Positions 1 through 8,632 of a DNA stretch of 41,660 bases are shown here, piece by piece; positions within the stretch are counted from its first letter, which is position 1, and each line of letters begins with the position of its first letter. The notes beneath the pieces are model-generated. The model saw only the letters and a list, made by a program, of their open reading frames with translations. It searched no databases and was not told the DNA's origin. The DNA lies in NCBI GenBank assembly GCA_015060905.1, contig SUXQ01000020.1, positions 1 to 41,660 of the forward strand, read 5' to 3'. The stretch comes from Bacteroidales bacterium (GTDB lineage: Bacteria > Bacteroidota > Bacteroidia > Bacteroidales > Bacteroidaceae). The translations under genes were made by a program, and so were the position numbers.

Positions 1-2
1 AA

Positions 3-1118
3 TTCAGTTGTAAGCGTACCATTGCAAAAGAGCTTTGGGATGTAAAAGGCAACCGAGCCAAAGGTAAGAGCAAGGAAGCAAGAGAAATCAATCTTGCTTT
101 GGATAATATCAAGGCTCAAATCATCAAGCACTATCAACGCCTGTCGGATAGAGAAGCCTATGTAACTGCCGAAATGGTACGCAATGCCTATCAAGGCATC
201 GGAACAGAGTATGAAACACTGCTCGGAGCATTTGATAAGGATAATGCCACATTCAAGAAGCGTGTAGGCACAGACCGTGTGATGGCCACCTATATGTCAA
301 GAGTACGGGCGAGAAACCATGTTGCAGCATTCATCAAGGCGAATTACAAGCGTAACGATATGTCTATGATTGAGCTGACTCCCGACTTTATCAAGGAATT
401 TGCGGTATTCCTCGCAACAGACAGAGGTTTGCAGAATGGCAGTATCTGGGCAAATTGTATGTGGCTCAAGGGGGTTGTTATGCGTGCCCACTACAACGGA
501 TTGATGCCGAGAAACCCATTTGCCCAATTCCACATAAGCCCCAATGTCAAGGAACGAGAGTTTTTGACCGAAGATGAATTGAAAGCGGTGATGACACACG
601 AATTTACCGATAGCAAGTTGGCATATATCCGAGATTTGTTCGTGTTTGCAAGTTTTACAGCCTTGTCATTTGTGGATATTAAGGAACTGACCACTGATGA
701 TATTGTAGAGGTGAACGGTGAGAAATGGATATTGTCGAAGCGACACAAGACCAAAATCCCGTTTCAAGTGAAGTTGTTGGATATTCCATTGCAGATAATC
801 AAGCGATACGAACCATTCCAAGAGAACAAACTTGTATTCCCGAACTTGAACTATTGGAGTATCTGTAAACCCTTGAAAAAGATGATAAAAGAGTGCGGAA
901 TTGACAAGGATATTTCATTTCATGTCGCAAGGCATGGGTTCGCGACCCTCGCCCTGAGTAAGGGTATGCCAATTGAGAGTGTAAGCCGAGTTTTGGGACA
1001 TACGAATATCGTTACAACACAGCTGTATGCGAAGATTACCACCGAGAAAATCGACAAGGATTTGACGATGTTCGGCAACCAATTGAATCAGTCATTCGGC
1101 AATACAATAATGGCATAA
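3..1118 (+). CDS. Tyrosine recombinase/integrase, 5' end outside the window
   Basis: Site-specific integrase of the Bacteroidales conjugative/mobilizable element type. The reading frame is open from the first bases of the window and codes for a recognisable stretch (RTIAKELWDVKGNRAKGKSK) before any start codon, so the arm-binding N-terminus lies to the left. A SAM-like core-binding domain follows, then the catalytic domain with HVARH (box II His and Arg), LGHTN and the nucleophile Tyr in TTQLYAK. The position of the first catalytic Arg reads FTALSFVDIKEL, with Ser where most phage integrases have Arg; IntDOT of CTnDOT is known for the same substitution. It is 3 bp from the next gene. Function is secure; the element it moves is inferred. 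Confidence 0.93.
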   Translation, partial: FSCKRTIAKELWDVKGNRAKGKSKEAREINLALDNIKAQIIKHYQRLSDREAYVTAEMVRNAYQGIGTEYETLLGAFDKDNATFKKRVGTDRVMATYMSRVRARNHVAAFIKANYKRNDMSMIELTPDFIKEFAVFLATDRGLQNGSIWANCMWLKGVVMRAHYNGLMPRNPFAQFHISPNVKEREFLTEDELKAVMTHEFTDSKLAYIRDLFVFASFTALSFVDIKELTTDDIVEVNGEKWILSKRHKTKIPFQVKLLDIPLQIIKRYEPFQENKLVFPNLNYWSICKPLKKMIKECGIDKDISFHVARHGFATLALSKGMPIESVSRVLGHTNIVTTQLYAKITTEKIDKDLTMFGNQLNQSFGNTIMA

Positions 1119-1121
1119 GGT

Positions 1122-1484
1122 ATGAAACGAGCAATTATAACAATCAGCGAATCGGGCTGTGTGAACATACCCGATGGCAATGTATGGATGTCATTTTCGG
1201 AACTTGTGGTGCTGTTTGATGTGGCAGCACCCACATTAAAGGCTACTATCCGAGCCATATATAAAAGCGGAGTGATAGTGGAACACTCGCAACACTGCGA
1301 GGTGATACCACATACCTATTGGGCTACCCTCTACAATATGGATATGATTGCAGCCCTTGCTTTCCGCATCAACTCTTACGGTGCGGAAAAGATACGCAGT
1401 GAGTTGTTAAAGAGGATATGCGGACGAAAAGAGAAAGTATGTTATCTCTTTTCGCTTGCAAACTCTGTATCGGGTATGTCGTGA
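1122..1484 (+). CDS. Small integrase-associated protein of unknown function
   Basis: A 120-residue protein starting 3 bp after the integrase stop, so almost certainly cotranscribed. I do not know a function. The N-terminal part (MKRAIITISESGCVNI, then a segment with SFSELVVLFDVAAPTLKATI) looks like a degenerate helix-turn-helix. The segment YNMDMIAALAFRINSYGAEK resembles the C-terminal part of RhuM/Bro-N-like phage and virulence proteins, which is suggestive only. Proteins of this kind accompany integrases of Bacteroidales mobilizable elements, so a role in excision or regulation is a reasonable guess. The last 20 residues look less conserved in character. Confidence 0.75.
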   Translation: MKRAIITISESGCVNIPDGNVWMSFSELVVLFDVAAPTLKATIRAIYKSGVIVEHSQHCEVIPHTYWATLYNMDMIAALAFRINSYGAEKIRSELLKRICGRKEKVCYLFSLANSVSGMS

Positions 1485-1545
1485 CGGCATATCGACAAGC
1501 CGATAAATCGGTAAGTCTGCATATCGGCTGATTAGTCCGCAAAAG

Positions 1546-1588
1546 CAAGCCCAAGATAGGTTTTTGACCTGTTTTCGGGCTTGTTTTG
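1546..1588 (+). terminator. Intrinsic terminator after the integrase pair
   Basis: CAAGCCC (1546-1552) pairs with GGGCTTG (1577-1583), with an inner AGGT/ACCT pairing, and is followed by TTTTGTTT. It lies 60 bp after the 120-residue gene and would separate the integrase unit from the helicase gene. Confidence 0.65.
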
Positions 1589-1718
1589 TTTATGCACCCC
1601 TCAAATTCCAATCCCCATAGTACTTTATTCACTATTCTGCTATGATTTGCATAGCAACTTATCCGTCAATCACTTATATTTTTGTAGCTGACATTTTTTG
1701 AACCCAAAAGAGTAAAAT

Positions 1719-2960
1719 ATGGAAGCAAACAAAGTTACATCAAGCCATAAACCGCCATCAGATGGTGGTATGGCAAAAGAAGAATTTATTCGAGTGGGAA
1801 CAACGCTCTACAAGATTGTGGAGCAACCGAGATTAAGCGGTGGATATGTAAAGAAGCGTATCCCCTGGAATAATGAGACGCTCCGCCAAGATTATGGCAA
1901 GGACTACATCGGCGGCGTTCCCAAGTATGACGGATTCTGTACCGTACCCGAACACATCGGCTATCGTCCTGTAATCGGCAAGTTCCTTAATCTCTATGAG
2001 CCGATAGACCACCGACCGCAGGAGGGTGATTTTCCCACTATCCGCTCATTGGTGGAGCATATCTTCGGTGAACAATACGAGTTGGGAATGGACTATCTGC
2101 AACTGCTCTACCTGCAACCCGTTCAGAAGTTGCCAATCCTATTATTGGTATCGGAGGAACGCAATACAGGCAAGAGTACATTTCTGAATTTTCTGAAAGC
2201 CCTCTTTCAGAACAATGTAACATTCAACACCAACGAGGATTTCCGCAGTCAATTCAATTCCGATTGGGCAGGCAAACTCCTTATTGTGGTTGATGAGGTG
2301 CTGCTCAACCGCAGGGAGGATAGTGAACGATTGAAGAATCTGAGTACCACACTATCCTACAAGGTAGAAGCCAAAGGCAAAGACCGTGATGAGATAGCGT
2401 TCTTCGCCAAATTCGTGCTATGCTCCAACAACGAGTATCTGCCCGTAATCATCGATGCAGGGGAAACACGCTATTGGGTACGCAAGATAAACCGCTTGCA
2501 GTCCGATGATACCAACTTCCTGCAACGCTTGAAAGCGGAGATACCCGCATTTATCCATTTCCTCACCAACCGAAAGTTATCCACCGAGAGGGAGAGCCGA
2601 ATGTGGTTCAACCCCTCGTTGTTGCATACAGAAGCATTGCAGAAGATTATCCGAAGCAACCGCAACCGATTGGAGATTGAAATGTCGGAGCTGCTGCTCG
2701 ACATAATGGCAACTATGAATGTGGATAGCGTTTCATTCTGCCTTAACGACCTTATCGTGCTGTTGATGCACTCTCAGGTAAAGGTTGAGAAACACCAAGT
2801 GCGTAAGGTGGTGCAGGAGTGTTGGAAACTGACACCTGCACCCAACGGGCTTACCTACACCACCTATCAAGGCAACTACAATCAAAGTTGCCACTATGAG
2901 CCGATAAGGAGAGTGGGACGCTACTACACCATCACAAAGGAGCAACTCGAATCCTTGTAA
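1719..2960 (+). CDS. SF3-like helicase / primase-helicase protein (DUF5906 type) of the element
   Basis: A 413-residue ATPase probably used for autonomous replication of the excised element. The Walker A motif is SEERNTGKST (about residues 145-154), Walker B is LLIVVDE (187-193), and a superfamily-3 motif C-like segment FVLCSNNEYLP lies near 232-242. The C-terminal 120 residues look like a winged-helix DNA-binding region. The N-terminus has no visible primase catalytic motifs, and a separate primase follows downstream, so helicase and primase are split. It starts at ATG 1719 after the upstream terminator. The class assignment is firm; the replication role is inferred from family and context. 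Confidence 0.87.
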   Translation: MEANKVTSSHKPPSDGGMAKEEFIRVGTTLYKIVEQPRLSGGYVKKRIPWNNETLRQDYGKDYIGGVPKYDGFCTVPEHIGYRPVIGKFLNLYEPIDHRPQEGDFPTIRSLVEHIFGEQYELGMDYLQLLYLQPVQKLPILLLVSEERNTGKSTFLNFLKALFQNNVTFNTNEDFRSQFNSDWAGKLLIVVDEVLLNRREDSERLKNLSTTLSYKVEAKGKDRDEIAFFAKFVLCSNNEYLPVIIDAGETRYWVRKINRLQSDDTNFLQRLKAEIPAFIHFLTNRKLSTERESRMWFNPSLLHTEALQKIIRSNRNRLEIEMSELLLDIMATMNVDSVSFCLNDLIVLLMHSQVKVEKHQVRKVVQECWKLTPAPNGLTYTTYQGNYNQSCHYEPIRRVGRYYTITKEQLESL

Positions 2961-2969
2961 TACTATCAA

Positions 2970-3185
2970 TTTTCTGTTGAATTGTTGAATGTGAGTATAA
3001 ACGCACTGATTATAAACAATATACACTCTCAACAAAATCTCAACAAGTCAAAAGAGAAGTTGAGATACAGCACACTCCAAATTGTAGATTTCTCTTTTGG
3101 TGAGTGGTTTGTTGAGAACATGTTGAACTATTATAGGTCTGTATATAAGCATATTACATCAACGATTCATCAAATCAACAAAAAT
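2970..3185. repeat. TGTTGA repeat array between helicase and primase genes (candidate origin or operator)
   Basis: In this AT-rich gap the hexamer TGTTGA occurs at 2975, 2983, 3110 and 3121, and its complement TCAACA at 3029, 3040 and 3175. Two pairs mirror each other: CTCAACAA at 3028 and 3039 (11 bp apart) facing TTGTTGAG at 3109 and TGTTGAAC at 3121. Iteron-like arrays beside replication genes commonly act as origins or autoregulatory sites; which applies here is inference. Confidence 0.55.
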
Positions 3186-3210
3186 TCATTAACCTCAAAA
3201 TCGTAGTAAT

Positions 3211-4176
3211 ATGACAATCAACGATGCAAAACAAATCAAGTTGGCAGACTATCTGCAAAGTTTGGGCTATACACCCGTTAAGCAACAGGGCAAGAGCCTA
3301 TGGTATAAATCACCGCTAAGGAACGAAACAGATGCTTCGTTTAAGGTAAATACCGAACTGAACCAATGGTATGACTTCGGTATCGGCAAGGGCGGTAACA
3401 TAATCGCATTGGCAGCCGAGCTGTACCACAGCGACAATGTAGCCTATCTGTTGGAACACATAGCGGAGCGGACACCATACATACGCCCTGCCTCCTTTTC
3501 TTTTGGCGAGCAACAAACCTCTAATCATAGTTTTGAGGACATAAAGGTTGGCGAGTTATCCTCGCCTGCACTAATCACCTATTTTCAGGAGCGAGGCATA
3601 AACATCGAACTCGCCAAAAGAGAGTGTAAGGAATTGCGATTTGAACATAACAGCAAACCATACTTCGCTATCGGCTTCCCGAATATCTCTGGTGGTTATG
3701 AGCTTCGTAACCGCTACTTCAAAGGTTGTCTTGCTCCAAAAGATATTACCCATATCCGACAGCAGGGCGAGCAGCGAGATGTGTGTTACCTCTTTGAGGG
3801 TTTTATGGATTACCTCTCGTTCCTTACAATTCGAGTGAACAATAATCCCGAAGAGCCACGCACCAATGAGCAGGATTATATGGTGCTGAACTCCGTTACC
3901 AACCTCTCAAAAGCCGAGCAACTATTACGCTCATACTCCCGAATCGGTTGCTTCCTTGACAACGACCAGGCAGGACAAAGAGCGTATGAAAATCTGAAAA
4001 GGATGTTTGGAAACAGGCTTCAAGATATATCACATCACTACAAGGAACATAAGGATTTGAACGACTATCTATGCCACCGAAACCAAGCAAAACAAGCAGA
4101 GAGAAAATCGCAAGTCCAATCCGCAAGGCGGATGCCACAACCGCAGCCGAAGAAGAAACGAGGCTTCAGGTTATAG
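3211..4176 (+). CDS. CHC2/toprim DNA primase of the element
   Basis: A 321-residue DnaG-type primase. The N-terminal 70 residues follow the CHC2 fold (LADYLQSLGY, then the WYDFGIGKGGNIIALAA loop), but the zinc-binding Cys/His residues are missing, as is usual in primases from Bacteroidales mobilizable elements. The toprim domain has its catalytic Glu in YLFEGFMDYL (E196) and the D-x-D pair in CFLDNDQAG (D250, D252). The tail is basic (KSQVQSARR to KKKRGFRL). It follows the repeat array and precedes the oriT-like region and relaxase, so it probably primes the element's replication or complementary-strand synthesis after transfer. Confidence 0.9.
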   Translation: MTINDAKQIKLADYLQSLGYTPVKQQGKSLWYKSPLRNETDASFKVNTELNQWYDFGIGKGGNIIALAAELYHSDNVAYLLEHIAERTPYIRPASFSFGEQQTSNHSFEDIKVGELSSPALITYFQERGINIELAKRECKELRFEHNSKPYFAIGFPNISGGYELRNRYFKGCLAPKDITHIRQQGEQRDVCYLFEGFMDYLSFLTIRVNNNPEEPRTNEQDYMVLNSVTNLSKAEQLLRSYSRIGCFLDNDQAGQRAYENLKRMFGNRLQDISHHYKEHKDLNDYLCHRNQAKQAERKSQVQSARRMPQPQPKKKRGFRL

Positions 4177-4310
4177 CCCACTATAACTACACGCTTCGCT
4201 TAAAGTAGTTGTGGGCTCTACCGAGGGTGCAGAGTGGCCTCTCTGCACTCCGCTTATGGGCTTCGCCCCTAAGGACCCCGACAGCGGAAGCAAGTGACCA
4301 AATGACCAAC
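4175..4310. other. Candidate oriT: three hairpins upstream of the relaxase
   Basis: Three inverted repeats are packed into 100 bp between primase and relaxase. The first pairs AGCCCAC..AACTAC (4175-4190) with GTAGTT..GTGGGCT (4205-4217). The second pairs GTGCAGAG (4227-4234) with CTCTGCAC (4241-4248). The third pairs CTTATGGGC (4253-4261) with GCCCCTAAG (4265-4273). A GTGACCAAATGACCAAC motif (4294-4310) follows. Transfer origins of mobilizable elements usually lie next to the relaxase gene and are hairpin-rich, which fits; the nick site is not identifiable by eye. Confidence 0.55.
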
Positions 4311-4344
4311 AGACATTAGTGCAACCAATAAAATCAAAATAACT

Positions 4345-5721
4345 ATGGCAGTAAAAAGCAGCATACATATCAAGCCTTGCAACATATCATCGAGCGAGGC
4401 ACATAACCTCAGAACTCCCGAGTATATGCGTAACATCGGAGAGTCTAAAATCTACCTCATACCCCAACTTGTTGCCGACAATGAGTATTGGATAAATCCA
4501 CGCCTTGGCGACTATGACTTACAGACGCATTACGACAACATCAAGCAGATGGTAAAGGCGAAGACGGGGAGGGCGATGCAGGAGAAAGAACGGGAACGCA
4601 AAACCAAGAGTGGCAAGATTATCAAAGTGGCGGGATGCTCACCCATTCGTGAGGGTGTGCTACTCATCAAGCCCGATACCACATTGGAGGATGTTCGCAT
4701 ATTTGGAGAAGAGTGCCAACAGCGTTGGGGCATCACACCGCTTCAAATATTCTTACACAAAGACGAGGGGCATTGGCTCAATGGAGAGCCTTCCCCTGAC
4801 GACAAAGAGAGTTTTCAAATCGGTAGCAAATGGTTTAAGCCGAACTACCACGCCCATATTGTATTCGATTGGATGAATCACGAAACGGGGAAGAGTTACA
4901 AACTCAACGATGATGATATGACACAGATGCAGACATTGTTATCTGAAATTCTATCTATGGAGCGAGGGCAATCCAAAGCCGAGACGGGCAAAGAGCATTT
5001 GGAGCGTAACGACTTCATCATCGAGAAGCAGCGTATAGAGCTTGAACGCATAGAGGCTGAGAGGCTACATAAGGAACACCAGATAGATCTTGCCGAGCAA
5101 GAACTCAAACAGGTGAAATCGGAGATACGCACCGACAAACTCAAAAGCGTGGCCACCGATGCAGCCACAGCCCTTGCAAGCGGTGTCAGTTCTCTTTTCG
5201 GCAGCGGTAAGATGAAATCATTGGAACGCAAAAATGAGGATTTAAGAGATGAAATCGCAATCCGAGACGAAACAATCGAACAACTGCAATCCAATATCAA
5301 GCAAATGCAGGTGGAGCACCAAAAGCTGATGCAGGAGGTAAAGAGGTCATATGAAGAAGAGAACCGCAAGCAATCGGACTACATCAACAAGATTCTCTAC
5401 TACTTCCCTTATGTGGAGAAACTTATGCCGATGATTAAATACCTCAGCGAAAAGATGGGCTTTACAGATGAACTTATACGGAAATTATGTGCATTCAAAG
5501 ATGTATCTGTTACAGGCAAACTCTATTCATCGGAACATAAGCAATCCTTTTCGGCTAACGGTGCGGTCTGCTCCCTCAAACAAGATAGAGAGGGACATTT
5601 TGACCTCAATATCGATGGCGTTTCACGCCATTCGTGGTTCAGACGCAAGAAAGATGAGTTTATGGAAGCATTGGGATTACCGACAAGCAGAAGAAGCCAA
5701 AATCGAGGGCTGAAAATGTAA
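4345..5721 (+). CDS. MobV-family relaxase (Mob/Pre, BmgA-like)
   Basis: Nicks the element's oriT and pilots the strand during mobilization by a helper conjugative system; no transfer apparatus is encoded in the window. The 458-residue protein has the MobV metal-binding region split as HKDEGH (H138, D140, E141) and PNYHAHIVF (H169, H171). Residues about 205-360 are charged heptad-like sequence predicted to form coiled coils, and a small C-terminal domain follows. The N-terminus has the NLRTPEY segment typical of MobV proteins from Bacteroides elements. It ends 5 bp before an inverted repeat that probably terminates it. Family assignment is strong. Confidence 0.92.
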   Translation: MAVKSSIHIKPCNISSSEAHNLRTPEYMRNIGESKIYLIPQLVADNEYWINPRLGDYDLQTHYDNIKQMVKAKTGRAMQEKERERKTKSGKIIKVAGCSPIREGVLLIKPDTTLEDVRIFGEECQQRWGITPLQIFLHKDEGHWLNGEPSPDDKESFQIGSKWFKPNYHAHIVFDWMNHETGKSYKLNDDDMTQMQTLLSEILSMERGQSKAETGKEHLERNDFIIEKQRIELERIEAERLHKEHQIDLAEQELKQVKSEIRTDKLKSVATDAATALASGVSSLFGSGKMKSLERKNEDLRDEIAIRDETIEQLQSNIKQMQVEHQKLMQEVKRSYEEENRKQSDYINKILYYFPYVEKLMPMIKYLSEKMGFTDELIRKLCAFKDVSVTGKLYSSEHKQSFSANGAVCSLKQDREGHFDLNIDGVSRHSWFRRKKDEFMEALGLPTSRRSQNRGLKM

Positions 5722-5725
5722 AAGC

Positions 5726-5776
5726 AGCTGATTCTTACCCTTCATTAATAAGACTTATAAAAGGTAAGAATCAGCT
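5726..5776. terminator. Long inverted repeat between convergent genes
   Basis: AGCTGATTCTTACC (5726-5739) pairs perfectly with its complement at 5763-5776 across a 23-nt loop. It lies 5 bp after the relaxase stop and 38 bp before the stop of the convergent lipoprotein gene, so it likely serves as a bidirectional terminator. Confidence 0.65.
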
Positions 5777-5813
5777 TTATAGTTATTTAGCAAATAAAAC
5801 AACACAAATTGTT

Positions 5814-7979
5814 TTACTTTTTAGGAAGATTATCTATTGAAAGTACAGGAGCATTTTCATCATAGTAAAAACGAGTTGGATTACTCTGTTTTGTTCCACG
5901 ACTTGCTGGCACAATAGAATTTCCACCTACTTCAAGAGTTCCAACATATACTTTGTCGTGATATGATACAGAACTTCTATTAACAAAACGACGTTCATCA
6001 TATTCGGTTGTAACAGTGAATCCAACTGTCCCTCTAGTGTCACTCTCAAAATGATGAACATAAACGTGATATTTACCAGGCTTTGCTTGAGTATAATAAA
6101 TGTGTTCTGGCCCTGGACCATGAAGATCATCACGGTCTAAGTAACCACCACAACCACAATACATATCGCTATAATAAATATGGTGTCCTTCTGGGTCAAT
6201 TACATGCAAATCAATATCACAATTTGAATCTGTAGGATTCCAGTCAAGTGTAAATGTTACATCAGCAGTTTGAGTTGGTGTAGCACTGAAAATAATTTCG
6301 TCAGAGATAACTTCGCCTGTAACAATATCTATTACTACAGCTTTAAGATATTGAGTTTCATTATTGTCAGAATCTAAAGTCCAAAATGTTTGTGCATATC
6401 CATCAGGGTCTGTTGCTACAACATCATCAAGAGTAATTCCGTTGTGTACATCAGTTTCAAATTTAACCCTATGGAAATTACTTGCAGTTACTTCAGACCC
6501 ATCAGAGCCGATAGTGGTGACTTTTACACATATTGGCTCATTTAAGCGATGTCCAATAAGACCTTCTTGATTATCTCCAGAATGTTTTGCTATTGACGCT
6601 TTTGTCGCAGTAGTAATTTCACCTTGATAATAATAAAGTCCAAATACTACATTATCAGGTGATTCAAGACGCATGGTGATACGCATTACGGCGTTAATTG
6701 CACCTCGGCAAGCTTGATATACAGTATATACAGCGACTACTTTCTTTAGTATTGTTTGTGTCATTTGAGCAGCAAATTGCGTCGTACCAATTTTCAGTAA
6801 CATCTTTTCCAATTGTCCCTCCTTTATGTAGTCAACAACGCCACCACATACAGTTCTTGTGATATCCCATGCGTCTGTATTTGGATTCGAAATGAGTCCA
6901 ATTACATCAAAGCCACGAGCTGTCATAAATTTCAACATATCATCAGACATTTCAAGAATCCATCCTTTACTTAAAGGAAGACCAAGCCCTTCAAGTACAT
7001 TGCAAATGGTATGTCTAGCTTGATCATAGTAACTTTCAGCAGTAGTCTTGTCAAAAAAGAACTGGTATTCACCTTCTTGAACAAATGGGTATTCAACTTT
7101 TTCTGAGCCCCAACTATTATCAAAGAAAAATGTAACCCCTCTATCTCCTCCTGAAGGAATATCGAAATTCTCTGTTTTGTTGTGATGAGTAACCACTCCA
7201 GAATATAATGGTGTGAGCGAGTAGTTTTCTATAACCACCTTTGACCCTGATGTAGTTACATGAAAAGGTCCAACATTGATACCTGCTATAGTCGTAACAC
7301 CTTTGAGCTCCGGAGCCCTTGTATAAGAAGACGTGTAACTAATTGCTCTATTCCCTAAATTAGGGAGTTCTCCATCCGATGTATCTTCTTCCGTAGTCGC
7401 TACAACTTGTTCAAATACCTTGTTCAGGGCTGTTGTAAGGGCAACATTGTCTGGATTTACAAATGTTTGACCCTTTTCTACTAGTTCTGCTATTACTTCT
7501 TCTAGCTCATGGAATGCAGGACTCTCTGTTACAAGTTGTTCTAACTTATAATACATATGACTTTTCACACCACTTAATGCGGGATGCATAGTTACTAATG
7601 CTATTGCTGTTGAGCGTACTGACATCTCGTTTGTTTCTCCTTCATGAAAATCTCCACGAGCCATTAAAAGTAAATCATCATTTGAATTTGTAAGCATCAA
7701 AATTTGTGGGAATTGACCTTCATAAGTTATAATTTTAGAAGTTCCATTGATGTCAATAGTTTCTTCTCCACTAAGTGATAAAATTTTAAGTTCACTAAGT
7801 TCGTAATTGTTGGGTAAATCTTTTATTTCTATTTTGTTGGTAATTTGAATATCCTTAAACCCAGTATCTTCTCCTTGTCCTTCGTATTGTGTTTCATCAA
7901 TAATATTCTCATGACAAGAAATTAGTGTTCCCATAGCAACAATAATTGCTGTTATGATAAAAAAATATTTTCTTTTCAT
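5814..7979 (-). CDS. Surface lipoprotein with C-terminal YfaP (DUF2135) domain
   Basis: A 721-residue lipoprotein: hydrophobic N-terminus and lipobox LISC put the lipidated Cys at residue 22. Residues about 80-210 are a helical region and 210-340 look beta-rich. A hydrophobic helical block follows (about 345-450, including MLKFMTARGF and TILKKVVAVYTVYQAC). An Ig-like domain comes next, and then a YfaP/DUF2135 domain recognisable by DIDLHVIDPEGHHIYY, the GGYLDRDD acidic loop and PGKYHVYVHHF. The acidic residues resemble a metal-binding loop. It starts 5 bp after the outer-membrane protein gene, so the two form an operon. The activity is unknown; as mobile-element cargo it could mediate adhesion, surface modification or competition. 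Confidence 0.82.
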   Translation of the reverse strand: MKRKYFFIITAIIVAMGTLISCHENIIDETQYEGQGEDTGFKDIQITNKIEIKDLPNNYELSELKILSLSGEETIDINGTSKIITYEGQFPQILMLTNSNDDLLLMARGDFHEGETNEMSVRSTAIALVTMHPALSGVKSHMYYKLEQLVTESPAFHELEEVIAELVEKGQTFVNPDNVALTTALNKVFEQVVATTEEDTSDGELPNLGNRAISYTSSYTRAPELKGVTTIAGINVGPFHVTTSGSKVVIENYSLTPLYSGVVTHHNKTENFDIPSGGDRGVTFFFDNSWGSEKVEYPFVQEGEYQFFFDKTTAESYYDQARHTICNVLEGLGLPLSKGWILEMSDDMLKFMTARGFDVIGLISNPNTDAWDITRTVCGGVVDYIKEGQLEKMLLKIGTTQFAAQMTQTILKKVVAVYTVYQACRGAINAVMRITMRLESPDNVVFGLYYYQGEITTATKASIAKHSGDNQEGLIGHRLNEPICVKVTTIGSDGSEVTASNFHRVKFETDVHNGITLDDVVATDPDGYAQTFWTLDSDNNETQYLKAVVIDIVTGEVISDEIIFSATPTQTADVTFTLDWNPTDSNCDIDLHVIDPEGHHIYYSDMYCGCGGYLDRDDLHGPGPEHIYYTQAKPGKYHVYVHHFESDTRGTVGFTVTTEYDERRFVNRSSVSYHDKVYVGTLEVGGNSIVPASRGTKQSNPTRFYYDENAPVLSIDNLPKK

Positions 7980-7984
7980 AATTA

Positions 7985-8611
7985 TTAAAATCTAAAAGTT
8001 AAATACGCTTTCCATCCATTATATCTAGTTTTATTGATAGGAGAACTAGCATTTTCATCACTATCTGCACCAAACTCTTTATACTCGCAGTCTCCAAAGC
8101 GAGCTTCAAAACCTAATCCGATAACACCATATGATATTGAAGCTCCACCAACAAAGAATGTAGCGTAATTACCATAAAATGTATCATCTGCATATAAAGC
8201 AGAGAAAGAAGGTGCATATCTAAAGTATCCATGTATATTTAACTTTCCAACAGGTCTAACAGTAATAGACGGACCTATATGCATAGAAACTTCACCTTGA
8301 TGGTACTGATAATTATCTGTTCCCCAGTAGGTAATATGTTTGATTTTGTAATTTGTATAATTCAAATCAAACCAAGTAGCGTCGATGCCGAAGCGAAGAA
8401 AACCACCAATAGGTTTATGTAAATAAAATGTTCGACCAGCAGTAAACGAAGCACCATAATTACTTTTTAAGTCAGGCATTCCGTCTTGTGACATTGTTGT
8501 ATTGATAAATCCGAGATTGATATATTTCTTTCTCCATCTATCGTCATCACTTTGAGCAAAACAAACCGAAACGGTTAGTATAGAAATTAGTAGTAATGTT
8601 ATTTTTTTCAT
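7985..8611 (-). CDS. Small outer-membrane beta-barrel protein, first gene of the cargo operon
   Basis: The likely start is the ATG at 8611 (MKKITLLLISILTVSVCFAQ), which gives a clean signal peptide and a 208-residue protein. The same frame extends upstream to 8713, but that part lies inside the structured leader and lacks protein-like character. The mature part alternates aromatic and polar residues in strands (FLRFGIDATWFDLNYTNYKIKH, then ATFFVGGASISYGVIGLGFEARF) and ends in a terminal Phe (YLTFRF), as expected for a BAM-inserted barrel of about eight strands. It overlaps the operon logic of the YfaP lipoprotein 5 bp downstream and may anchor or export it (inference). Confidence 0.8.
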   Translation of the reverse strand: MKKITLLLISILTVSVCFAQSDDDRWRKKYINLGFINTTMSQDGMPDLKSNYGASFTAGRTFYLHKPIGGFLRFGIDATWFDLNYTNYKIKHITYWGTDNYQYHQGEVSMHIGPSITVRPVGKLNIHGYFRYAPSFSALYADDTFYGNYATFFVGGASISYGVIGLGFEARFGDCEYKEFGADSDENASSPINKTRYNGWKAYLTFRF

Positions 8612-8632
8612 TGAATTAATGTTTAAATAAGG

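Noticed and set aside
2982..3206. 74-codon rightward open frame between helicase and primase genes
   Set aside because: It starts with TTG, has low-complexity Asn/Ile-rich content and coincides with the TGTTGA repeat array; no domain is recognisable.
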